Source of the DNA: a virus
IMG/VR virus record: IMGVR_UViG_3300027135_000004
Coordinates: 1-47,989 of that record
Strand: one strand, 5' to 3'
Length of the DNA: 47,989 nucleotides
The position numbers and the translations under genes were made by a program. Of this stretch, positions 41,301 through 47,989 are shown one piece after another. Under the pieces are notes generated by a model. It ran no database searches and was not told where the DNA came from. It worked only from the letters and a program-made list of their open reading frames with translations. The first letter of the stretch is position 1, and each line of letters begins with the position of its first letter.

Positions 41301-42310
41301 AATGTTGAATAAAGATGTGGCGAGAATGCGGTGTTCGCACCAGTTTCTCTGTGAGAACACAACTTTGCATTTGCACCAACACTTGTATCCAATACTACGA
41401 ATGGGAACTTGACTTGTTGATTATTGATCTTAGTTACCGAAGCAGTCAAATAAGATCCAGATCCGGCTGGGAATCCGGCCACAATATTGCCCGTAATACC
41501 ACTATCTATCAAAATAGAGGTAAATGCACCAGAACCAGACTTGAAAATATATCCACTTGGTGCCCATTGTGTGACATCAAACCATGCCAAAGCATAGTCA
41601 GAACCACCACCTGAAGGAGTTACCTTTAGTCCGTTATCAACAATCGAAGCACTAAATGCTGAATCAGCATTGTATGTGGTCAAACTTACCAATTGATAAG
41701 CATCTTTCAATGCTACAAGAGAAGCAGACAAACTGTTGATGTCTGGCAAACTTGAATTTGCACCAACGAAATCAGCAATTTCTTGATTTGTAGTGTTAGA
41801 ACCTGTAATCCAGATACCTGCGAGAGGGTTTGTTCTGGTTAGAGCGTTTGGTTGAATTTCCCATGATGATGCACTGTGAACATATTGAATGTTTGCAGTA
41901 TAGTCATCACTGTTCAAATACATGAACGAAGCAGTGGTCAAAGCACCAATGTCTGCGGTTCTCAACCATTGACCTGGCTCAGCATAAACCACTAATGGGT
42001 TCTTTTGCCAGTAACCAGTCAATCCACCAACACGGACGATAGTTACAACGCCTTGTTGAATGAGATATTCTTTTGCAGTGTAGGGACCGTAGTATACACC
42101 GTCAGCAATACCGAAGCGTTGTTCTAGTGTTGCTACGTCAGTTATAATATTTGGGTAAAACGCAGGTCCGTCAGCAAACGGAGCCACGATTGCACCACCG
42201 ATGTTGGCTACGCCTTGGGCTAGCCCCGATAAGTCATTTTCTCTGGTGAATACACCAGGACTTACTATTTGTTGTGTTGGACTCCAGCGTCCACCTTCTT
42301 GAATTGGCAT
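38339..42310 (-). CDS. Tail sheath protein (gp18-like), twice normal length
   Basis: A 1323-aa protein; T4 gp18 has 659. The N-terminus has the sheath signature IVSPGVFTRENDLSGLAQGV and GGAIVAPFADGPAFYPNII. The C-terminal 250 residues are the conserved contractile core (AAEWYAPAGLNRGGIPQAVQ, FPGQGIVVWGQKTLQIQPSA, VNVRRLLINLKKFIASSSNY, ending EFILLDFNILPTGATFGE). Between about residues 100 and 1000 lie large Ser/Thr/Gly-rich beta domains that probably decorate the outside of the tail. It has an AAAGGAA Shine-Dalgarno site and a strong terminator. The long upstream region holds candidate late promoter boxes. Confidence 0.93.
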   Translation of the reverse strand: MPIQEGGRWSPTQQIVSPGVFTRENDLSGLAQGVANIGGAIVAPFADGPAFYPNIITDVATLEQRFGIADGVYYGPYTAKEYLIQQGVVTIVRVGGLTGYWQKNPLVVYAEPGQWLRTADIGALTTASFMYLNSDDYTANIQYVHSASSWEIQPNALTRTNPLAGIWITGSNTTNQEIADFVGANSSLPDINSLSASLVALKDAYQLVSLTTYNADSAFSASIVDNGLKVTPSGGGSDYALAWFDVTQWAPSGYIFKSGSGAFTSILIDSGITGNIVAGFPAGSGSYLTASVTKINNQQVKFPFVVLDTSVGANAKLCSHRETGANTAFSPHLYSTFDCSYLTISGSINARFGSAALTSGFPANYDGTGNLSGSKLYAGKQVSLGTVETAQLSRYFDDGGNLAPSGSVGLYFFLSSSAQGSSTATPQTQIARAIQESTEVSFLLTSSLLNIGGATTNITLAYDQDTFDATSTLYVKSGSFATVRSAATCGAALRFLGLVSGSYGAFTGNFQADGSGGSDPCNPSTTGRSPVVLAVLANTQNASTQFSSDYEVYGFDTSAVSQLTSSIYPYQGIVNPNDNVYQLILRYNWTDTDGNVSDGTYGYYDFSLNEDDNNYIKDVFGIDPTVGNPSKQIAGQKIEAAYNYILFEDTIKRFVAEKTRPNAEGGGWRLQVATAPSASFSVGESMKFLDQYSLDPNSGDSQFAITNAKTPWIYSQQIAPFKGSADEVAVPTKFKLFKVHTLSDGSLSNKKYKIEISNVKLAGTVPGSNWGSFTLAVRAYSDTDKRPKYLEIFQNLNLDPDSANFVARRIGDRYAYITNTSKIVEYGTYVNLSKYVRIEMTDVAYPQSVVPYGFESYSTPVDGTLGNLLPAVRYSKASIYGLGPGKYPSGTVFGEVPESGAEIAALYPTASFGVGIENDTKQYFKPLPYYGGADQNGENIDFDLEAKVWGTTDCSYYAQGVAASTGSLLAPSLSGSIPSVYDPVNESTYVRLRKFVIGFQGGFDGQWPAIPINVGSDITAGNTQGLDCTNITSPGSIAYKQCITALGNADEFDINLIVLPGIFREQHSYVTEITIDMCEARGDCFYIMDNVVFPASNQSVGLINAAINTVATIDSNYVATYYPWVKILDTNLNKIISVPPSVVLPSVYAANDNAAAEWYAPAGLNRGGIPQAVQVLDRLTHAERDTLYENRVNPIAAFPGQGIVVWGQKTLQIQPSALDRVNVRRLLINLKKFIASSSNYLVFEQNVAATRNRFLSIVNPYLESVQQRNGIYAYQVKMDAENNTPDLIDRNILYGQIFIQPTRTAEFILLDFNILPTGATFGE

Positions 42311-42318
42311 AATTTATG

Positions 42319-42325
42319 TTCCTTT
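42319..42325 (-). promoter_or_regulatory. Shine-Dalgarno site of the tail sheath gene
   Basis: Reads AAAGGAA on the coding strand, 8 nt before the ATG at 42310. Confidence 0.8.
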
Positions 42326-42365
42326 CAGAGTGTCAACTTAACTTTTCCAAAAGTTATGTTTACTT

Positions 42366-42373
42366 TATAAATA
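42366..42373 (-). promoter_or_regulatory. TATTTATA element upstream of the sheath gene
   Basis: Coding strand reads TATTTATA, 55 nt before the ATG; the leader here is longer than at most genes. Confidence 0.45.
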
Positions 42374-42398
42374 TTGCCAAAAAAGTGGAACACCTAAC

Positions 42399-42406
42399 TA
42401 TTTATA
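42399..42406 (-). promoter_or_regulatory. Candidate T4-type late promoter of the sheath gene
   Basis: On the minus (coding) strand this reads TATAAATA, the exact T4 late consensus, 88 nt before the ATG in one of the longer gene-free stretches of the window (42311-42423). Confidence 0.55.
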
Positions 42407-42423
42407 TCCTCTTTAACTTTTTT

Positions 42424-45400
42424 TCACCGAAAATCGATCTTGCTATACCCATTTTCTTTTTTGATCTCTAGTTGTTGATCAACCATGTCCCTCATTTGAT
42501 CAAGATGGCTGATAATCCAAATAAACTCAAATTGGTGTTTCAAATATGTAAATAGAGCACCCATCTGTCCCAAATGATCACTATCAGCACATCCAAATCC
42601 TTCGTCAATACAAATAATATTGGGTCTAGGTAGATTACTAATATTAATCAAAGCAACTCTGATTGCCAATCCACTCACAAACTTCTCCATACCACTAGCC
42701 ATTTCAAGAGGCCAACGTTTGTCATCATAAACAATGTTGGTCATGATGTTTTTACCGTCAGTTTGTAGAGTAACACTAAACTCAACAATCTGATGAAGAA
42801 TATTGTTAACTTCTTTCTCAATCTCTGGCAATGTCTTGGAAATAACATCATATGGAATACCGTCACGACTAATAATTGCGGTATACAACTTGTAAGCTTC
42901 ATATGAAGACTCCAACTCCTTTACCTTATTCAATTGATCGGTAGTATTCTTATATTGAAGTTCCAACTTACCCTTTTCGGTAGAAGCAGTGAACAATTTT
43001 GAATTCACAAACTTAATCTGAGTTTCAATATCCTTGATAAAAGACTTGTGTTCATCAATTTGATCCAACAACTTCTGATTGTTTTCAATAGTATCCTTAT
43101 TCTTATAGAAACTATCAATTGCATCAACAATATCCTTCAACTTGTTTTGCAACGTAATCAAATAGTTTTCATCACGTAGTATTGCCGTATTGATAACACC
43201 ACGCTTCTTTTCCAATTTGACTCTATCATTATTTAGACTCTGACAATTTTTATATCTAGTCTCAATATCACCAAACTCTTCAACTTTAGACTTTAAAGTG
43301 TTGTATTCACCAATGATAGTAGTTGCATTGACCTTTTCATTTTCAAGATCTTGTTTGGTTGCAATAGCATCTTTTACGAACACGTTGTTGACGCAGTATT
43401 CACAATTAGGGTCATACTTATGTTCTTCAAGCTTCTTGAGTTTGTCAACCTTGGTCTTGATAACATACTTCAATCGTTCAATTTCAGCCTGCTTTGATTC
43501 TTCAAGTTTCTTTGCATTCTTATACTCTTGATATGTAGTCTCAATGTTATCACAAGCCTTTAGAGAAGAACTCAACTGTGAAATCTCGGAGTCAGTCTCT
43601 TCCAACTTGGTCTTATTCTCAGAAATATCCAAAGTGAACTTGTTGACTTTTTCCTCATAATCAATCTTATCTTTTTCAAGAGAAGTGATATCAACATACT
43701 TGACCGAATCCAGTTTAACAATATTCTTGCTCAACTGTAACAGTTCATTATTATGTTCATCTTTCTTTAACTCCAAGTTCTTCAACTCAACATTGAAAGA
43801 GGCAATGTTTTCTAAGTTGGTATTGATACTACCAGATATGGTAACAAGGTCTGCTTCCAATTGATCTTTACTGATATTCTTCAATAGAGTATTAGTTTCC
43901 TTGAAGTTCTCGTTGGCAATATTATAGAGTTGATCAAAGATATTCAATCCCATGAATTGGCACAACAAGTCCTTACGTTCAGTCTGACCAAGATCAATAA
44001 AAGATCCAGCCTTACTGTTTTGAACACTCAACACAGTCAAAATAAAGTCATCGTATGTTCCAACATAGTCTCTGATAATATCATTGGTGCTTCTACGAGC
44101 TTCACCGTTCAAAGGCACTTCGTTACCATCCTTGTCAATCTTATAGAATTTGACATCCACCTTGACACTACCCTTCTTATCAGCCTTACCTTCACGTTCG
44201 ATGTAATAATCAACACCACTCACTTCAAAATTAAACTTACACTTGAAGCTCATCTTTTGAGTATTAAGAACGTGACCAGCCTTGTATCCCTTACTGAACT
44301 TATCGAAGACACAAAATGCCAAAGCATCCATGATACTAGATTTACCACTAGCATTTGGAGCAAACAAACCAATAGTTCCCTTGAGTTTGGTAAAGTCGAT
44401 ATAATTACCTTCACCATAACTAAACATGTTGTCAAATTCAAAGGTCTTTGGCTTCCATCGAATATTCTTTGGAGTCTTATCTTTAGGAATTTGAAGGTTG
44501 ATATCCTTATTTAGATTCTTGACTTTCTCAATCAAGGCCTTGTCAGTCTTTTTTGAAGTCAGTGTTTCTTCAATTAACTTGTTTTGATAATCAACATTGA
44601 AGATGTTATGAATATCAAGAACGTGATTGATCTTGGTAGAACTGTTATCAAATTCATCAATACGAATAAAAGTTGATTCAAGAATCTCACACTTATCCTT
44701 AATTTCATTGATAACTTCTTTTACTTGTGAAGGAATAGATTCAAAACACTTGGTTCTGATACGAGCCTTCTTGGGAATATCACTAATATCTGTTACCAAC
44801 TTACCCTTGTTGATTTCGACAGTATAAAAACCATAGTCGTTTGCCAATTCATAGTGCTTGAACAACTTACGCTTTAGATCCCACAACAAAAATCCATGAC
44901 CCTTGAGTTCTTCACCGTGATTTTGTTGAATCATTGATCCAGCATACACAATAACTGGCTTATTTTCATCCTCGTTGTATTCTTGAAGTATCTGATGTTT
45001 GTGAATATCACCCAACATTGCGATGTGGTGACCGTCAAACAAATTATTCATGATGGTTCTGTTGCTGACAGTATAACCAACATCTGTCACGGCATCATTC
45101 ACAGGTCCGTGGAATAGTGCGATGTGATGATCAGTTTCCACCTTATACCTTGAAGGAATGGTGTAATAGTTGATATACTTATCTGGTTCATCAAATACAC
45201 TAAAATGATTGAACAAAATATTCTCATATCTAAACACCTCACTAGGCTTTAGATAATACAAATTGGGATGATTCAATGCTTCCACGATGGGAGTCAAACA
45301 ATCCAATCGTGACTTATTAGCTAATGTAGCATCATGGTTACCAGCAATCAAGATGGTAGGAACTCTATCCGCACAATTCTTCAAGAAGTCACTACCAATT

Positions 45401-45615
45401 TTGACACACTCTGGACTGAGGTCAGACTTGTTATGGAAAACGTCACCAGTAATAACACAAACCAAACTTGTGTTCTTTTTGAGTTTGTCCAAGACAGTAT
45501 AAAAACGTTCGAATACAGAGGTATATTCGTCGTGCCTCTTTGTTAGACGAATGTGAATATCAGATACCTGAACCACATTGTCTATACGTTGATCTGTGTT
45601 TTTTAATACTATCAT
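42424..45615 (-). CDS. Fused Mre11-Rad50 (gp47-gp46, SbcD-SbcC) recombination nuclease
   Basis: A 1063-aa single protein joining what T4 makes as gp47 and gp46. Residues 1-380 are a calcineurin-like Mre11 nuclease: D19-I-H21, G-D58-V-F-H, G-N93-H-D95, H169-G and G-D203-I-H-K-H207. Residues 385-1063 are Rad50-like: Walker A in FAPNASGK425SS, long coiled coils with a zinc hook C738-E-Y-C741, signature A-S975-G-M-E, Walker B C-I-D1004-E1005, and the H-loop ISH1037L. The complex resects DNA ends in recombination-dependent replication. Its ATG overlaps the primase stop by 4 nt. Confidence 0.9.
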   Translation of the reverse strand: MIVLKNTDQRIDNVVQVSDIHIRLTKRHDEYTSVFERFYTVLDKLKKNTSLVCVITGDVFHNKSDLSPECVKIGSDFLKNCADRVPTILIAGNHDATLANKSRLDCLTPIVEALNHPNLYYLKPSEVFRYENILFNHFSVFDEPDKYINYYTIPSRYKVETDHHIALFHGPVNDAVTDVGYTVSNRTIMNNLFDGHHIAMLGDIHKHQILQEYNEDENKPVIVYAGSMIQQNHGEELKGHGFLLWDLKRKLFKHYELANDYGFYTVEINKGKLVTDISDIPKKARIRTKCFESIPSQVKEVINEIKDKCEILESTFIRIDEFDNSSTKINHVLDIHNIFNVDYQNKLIEETLTSKKTDKALIEKVKNLNKDINLQIPKDKTPKNIRWKPKTFEFDNMFSYGEGNYIDFTKLKGTIGLFAPNASGKSSIMDALAFCVFDKFSKGYKAGHVLNTQKMSFKCKFNFEVSGVDYYIEREGKADKKGSVKVDVKFYKIDKDGNEVPLNGEARRSTNDIIRDYVGTYDDFILTVLSVQNSKAGSFIDLGQTERKDLLCQFMGLNIFDQLYNIANENFKETNTLLKNISKDQLEADLVTISGSINTNLENIASFNVELKNLELKKDEHNNELLQLSKNIVKLDSVKYVDITSLEKDKIDYEEKVNKFTLDISENKTKLEETDSEISQLSSSLKACDNIETTYQEYKNAKKLEESKQAEIERLKYVIKTKVDKLKKLEEHKYDPNCEYCVNNVFVKDAIATKQDLENEKVNATTIIGEYNTLKSKVEEFGDIETRYKNCQSLNNDRVKLEKKRGVINTAILRDENYLITLQNKLKDIVDAIDSFYKNKDTIENNQKLLDQIDEHKSFIKDIETQIKFVNSKLFTASTEKGKLELQYKNTTDQLNKVKELESSYEAYKLYTAIISRDGIPYDVISKTLPEIEKEVNNILHQIVEFSVTLQTDGKNIMTNIVYDDKRWPLEMASGMEKFVSGLAIRVALINISNLPRPNIICIDEGFGCADSDHLGQMGALFTYLKHQFEFIWIISHLDQMRDMVDQQLEIKKENGYSKIDFR

Positions 45616-46523
45616 ATCTTATGTTTAATTTTCAATTTGAATAAATCGCTTTCAGAGATCTTAACACTGGCATCTATGGCTTTCCAAGTATTTTTATGTC
45701 CGATTTCGTTTGGATCTTTACCGTTTAACAAAACCAAGTGTGCATCAATTCCATTACAAACCAAGAATTGACAAATATCCAAACTGTTTTTAATCGCATC
45801 ATTGTCCAACAACACATTGACCCTCGGAGGTTTTTGTGACGACAACTTGGCCTTTAATTTATTAGACAACGTTTTACCAAACAATGGAATCACATTGTAT
45901 TTTACAGAAAATGCGTCAAACACACCTTCCACTAAAGTTACAGGCTTACTAAAGTCGGTGAACATTTCAAATCCAACAATATCCTTGGTCGAGTCACACA
46001 ATCTATACTTCATCTTACTTTCATAGATGTCTCGACCACAATAAAAGTTTAGTTCACCCGTTGCAGAATATGACGGAACCACAACTCTGTTTTTGAATTG
46101 ACCATCAGAACAATATCCGATGTTGTATCGAATCATATCGTAAACCGACAGACCACGTTTGAAACAATAGTTCAAAGCGTGTTTGTGCGTAACATCCGAA
46201 CTAGCCTTATACAAGGGTTTGAATTCAGACGGAAGTTGTAACTTTTTGATTTCGGATTTGATTGTTTTTGGAGCCTTTATTTTGCACAACGACTCATAGA
46301 ACTCCGCCGGAGCTTTGATCTTGTTTAGAAGACTCTTGAATCCTTTACCACTAAAATTACAAACCCAACAATGATAATAACCAGTTGTGGTGTTTACGTT
46401 TAACTTTCTTTTATAGTGATTACAATTAGGACAAAAAAACATCAACTCCGTTCCGCCCTTTTGGACAGACGGTTTGTGTTTAAACAGTCTTGTAAGTGTA
46501 TCTATAACAGAAGTCTCTACCAT
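45612..46523 (-). CDS. DNA primase (zinc-binding plus Toprim)
   Basis: A 303-aa primase of the DnaG type. A zinc-binding domain at residues 28-60 has C31-x-x-C34 and H51-C52-x-x-C55. A Toprim domain follows: LVE199-G near residue 197 and LLD240-N-D242 for the metal-binding acids. It makes RNA primers for lagging-strand synthesis. It is short compared with bacterial DnaG (about 580 aa) and lacks an obvious helicase-interaction domain, as in T4 gp61 (342 aa). It is translationally coupled to the Mre11-Rad50 gene. Confidence 0.88.
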   Translation of the reverse strand: MVETSVIDTLTRLFKHKPSVQKGGTELMFFCPNCNHYKRKLNVNTTTGYYHCWVCNFSGKGFKSLLNKIKAPAEFYESLCKIKAPKTIKSEIKKLQLPSEFKPLYKASSDVTHKHALNYCFKRGLSVYDMIRYNIGYCSDGQFKNRVVVPSYSATGELNFYCGRDIYESKMKYRLCDSTKDIVGFEMFTDFSKPVTLVEGVFDAFSVKYNVIPLFGKTLSNKLKAKLSSQKPPRVNVLLDNDAIKNSLDICQFLVCNGIDAHLVLLNGKDPNEIGHKNTWKAIDASVKISESDLFKLKIKHKI

Positions 46524-46567
46524 ACGTCACTTCAGATACTACACGACGAATCGGAAGATTCAACTTT

Positions 46568-47080
46568 TTATTTTTCGACATACATTGCGCACACAATTCC
46601 ATCATACATGTCGCTATTTCGTTCGTCCCAATTTCCCTTCTTATTCTTAACAGTAAACTTGGTGACGTTCGGCATCAATTTTTCCAACTCTTCTTTTACA
46701 AACTCTTTTGGTTTGATGCCCTTGACACGACACTTACCAAACAAATGTTTGCGCATTGTAGTGACCGATAGAAGATTTACTTTCGTCTTGAAATGTTCTT
46801 CAATGATGTAAGCAAATACAGCGTTGTGTCTGGCCAGAGTTATAATAACTTGTTGTGAAGTAAACCCGCCTGCAAAACCACTTAGAGCAGCTTCAAGATT
46901 AATATGATCCACCTTTTTTATAAGTGGCACCTTTTCCAATTCTGAAATTACATGAAACGTTTTTTCTTTGGTAGTTTCGAACTTTTTTGTGTCAATAAAT
47001 CCCGCTTGTTCGATCTTACCGTCAACGTTAAATGCCCATCCAGTTACAGATGTTGAAGAATCTAAACCCAGTATAACCAT
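46568..47080 (-). CDS. RuvC-like Holliday-junction resolvase
   Basis: A 170-aa RNase-H-fold nuclease of the RuvC type. Acidic residues are D7 in ILGLDSSTSVTGWAF, E63 in HINLEAALSG, and D157 or D160 in NSDMYDGIVCAMY. RuvC-like proteins cut branched DNA; in T4 the equivalent task is done by the unrelated endonuclease VII (gp49). The ATG at 47080 is chosen over a TTG two codons upstream because it begins directly with the first strand. It leads a run of replication/recombination genes (resolvase, primase, Mre11-Rad50). Confidence 0.85.
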   Translation of the reverse strand: MVILGLDSSTSVTGWAFNVDGKIEQAGFIDTKKFETTKEKTFHVISELEKVPLIKKVDHINLEAALSGFAGGFTSQQVIITLARHNAVFAYIIEEHFKTKVNLLSVTTMRKHLFGKCRVKGIKPKEFVKEELEKLMPNVTKFTVKNKKGNWDERNSDMYDGIVCAMYVEK

Positions 47081-47094
47081 TAACAATAGATATA

Positions 47095-47583
47095 TTAACG
47101 GGTAAACTTGCCATTAATATATTTGTTGGAATTGAATCCCTTCAAATAGATAGAAAGCTGCTTGGATTGATTTCCAGTAGCATCTTTGAACTGAGTAGCT
47201 CCAGTTGGAGTATTTGTAACAAAGCCTGGGTCAACGGTATACAACGAATCCTTGATTGAAGATCCTCCGTTCCAGTTTGTAGCAATCTTGTTTACACCAT
47301 TGGTGATCACTGGACCCAATCTGGTATTATCACTATAATTGAGTGCGCTCTTATTGAAATTCTCAGTGCCAGTTGTTACCTTTGTCAAAAATCCCTTACT
47401 AATAGTCCAATCTCTATCAGCAGTGCTACCACCAAGAGACAATTCATTAGATCCTTGAGTCTTTACGTTCTTTTGAACTGGTTGGTAAGCACCACCAGCA
47501 GCTTGACCAGACAAATATCTGTCTGCCAAACTCTTGTTTGATGATTCACGGTCAATTATTTTGCTGTCAGATAGAGTTGCCAT
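47095..47583 (-). CDS. Unknown 162-aa Asn/Ser/Gly-rich protein
   Basis: Not recognised. It is polar and repeat-poor (DRESSNKSLADRYLSGQA, then NYSDNTRLGPVITNGVNKIA), ending LSIYLKGFNSNKYINGKFTR. The composition fits a virion structural protein, and the upstream partial gene also looks structural, but no domain can be named. TATTTATT lies 22 nt before its ATG. It stands 14 nt upstream of the resolvase gene. Confidence 0.5.
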   Translation of the reverse strand: MATLSDSKIIDRESSNKSLADRYLSGQAAGGAYQPVQKNVKTQGSNELSLGGSTADRDWTISKGFLTKVTTGTENFNKSALNYSDNTRLGPVITNGVNKIATNWNGGSSIKDSLYTVDPGFVTNTPTGATQFKDATGNQSKQLSIYLKGFNSNKYINGKFTR

Positions 47584-47605
47584 ATGATTTTATGTCGCTT
47601 TATAT

Positions 47606-47613
47606 AATAAATA
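47606..47613 (-). promoter_or_regulatory. TATTTATT leader element
   Basis: 22 nt before the ATG of the 162-aa gene. Confidence 0.35.
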
Positions 47614-47616
47614 TGG

Positions 47617-47989
47617 TTAGGTGTCCCATTTAACAACAATATTTATTGGAATTTGACCATTGTTTTTTATAGGAGTTGCAATTTTTCCAACTGCTACTAG
47701 GTCGGCACCAGCATATAATCCAACCTGTGTAATGTATGGTGCCAAATAAGAACCAGTAGGATCTACAGACGAACTAAAGTTGTAATTGAAGAACTCAGCT
47801 TTGATAGTATTTTGACTACCTTTACCAGTTTGTTTATCCAAGAAAGAAATGATGTCGTCATAGTTTTTCCTTCTTGATGTTGGTGTGATATACTGTTGGT
47901 AATTTTCAACCGTCAAATTTTCTATAAAGTAGTTCCAGATCATATACGCATCTGCGTAATTTACCATACCATCTTTATTTACATCAAAG
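47617..47989 (-). CDS. Structural protein with dockerin-like calcium motif (N-terminus outside window)
   Basis: The frame stays open to the right edge, so the true start lies beyond it; the internal ATG at 47967 is probably not the start. The visible 124 residues begin FDVNKDGMVNYADAYMIWNY, a dockerin/EF-hand-like loop (D-x-N-x-D-G-x-V-N-x-x-D) that would bind calcium. The C-terminal half (YLAPYITQVGLYAGADLVAV, GKIATPIKNNGQIPINIVVK) is a domain I associate with virion proteins of T4-like environmental phages. The likely role is structural, perhaps baseplate-related. Confidence 0.65.
   Translation of the reverse strand, partial: FDVNKDGMVNYADAYMIWNYFIENLTVENYQQYITPTSRRKNYDDIISFLDKQTGKGSQNTIKAEFFNYNFSSSVDPTGSYLAPYITQVGLYAGADLVAVGKIATPIKNNGQIPINIVVKWDT

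Noticed and set aside
1-47989. tRNA genes, rRNA, insertion sequences, integrase or attachment sites
   Set aside because: None seen by reading; a covariance search for tRNAs could not be run, so a missed tRNA is possible.

Overview
The window is a 48-kb piece of the genome of a T4-superfamily contractile-tailed phage (myovirus), probably from an uncultured environmental lineage. The evidence is a near-complete set of T4-type virion genes in recognisable order on the minus strand: tail sheath (gp18), large terminase (gp17), portal (gp20), prohead protease (gp21), scaffold (gp22), major capsid protein (gp23), neck proteins (gp13, gp14), tail terminator (gp15), tail tube (gp19), a gp26-type protein and a tape measure. 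The DNA is A+T-rich, genes are tightly packed with many 4-nt stop/start overlaps, and I see no tRNA, CRISPR array or insertion sequence. A lipobox protein and AAAGGAA Shine-Dalgarno sites on a few genes fit a Gram-negative host, but the host cannot be named.

Layout, in the direction of minus-strand transcription (right to left): 48.0-47.1 kb, two probable structural genes, the first cut by the window edge; 47.1-42.4 kb, DNA metabolism (RuvC-like resolvase, primase, and a fused Mre11-Rad50 protein); 42.3-38.3 kb, a very long tail sheath; 38.2-36.4 kb, a flavodoxin-like protein and a KxDG ligase; 36.4-28.3 kb, terminase, portal, core, protease and a methyltransferase; 27.0-24.1 kb, scaffold and capsid protein; 23.2-15.3 kb, a lipoprotein followed by internal-protein-like genes, including a 2H phosphoesterase, a nucleotidyltransferase and a P-loop kinase, with a LamG-type fibre between them; 15.3-14.4 kb, a cupin, a 43-aa protein and a HAD phosphatase; 14.3-9.3 kb, neck, tail terminator and fibre; 9.3-1 kb, small genes, two nucleotide-enzyme genes, tail tube, gp26-like protein, a start-less frame that looks like a frameshift product, tape measure, and a large tail protein cut by the left edge. 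Two short plus-strand islands bracket the scaffold-capsid pair: a Mom-like DNA-modification gene, and a DUF3008-like gene with a partner.

The most striking feature is a shared N-terminal leader, roughly M-[IV]-K-L-x-D-[IL]-L-x-E, on about ten otherwise unrelated proteins. It ends in L-x-E, the recognition motif of T4-type prohead proteases, and the capsid protein carries the same kind of site (LLDE-A). In T4 such leaders target internal proteins into the prohead and are then cleaved. Here the tagged set includes a polynucleotide ligase, a P-loop kinase, a Pol-beta-type nucleotidyltransferase, a 2H phosphoesterase and a flavoprotein. With the untagged HAD phosphatase this resembles an RNA end-healing and sealing pathway packed into the capsid and injected with the genome. 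That reading is an inference, testable by virion proteomics.

Other points to check are a probable programmed frameshift at a 7-T run upstream of the tape measure, a TATTTATA element just before many start codons that follows gene orientation, strong terminators only after sheath, capsid and tube genes, and several unusual fusions or extensions.
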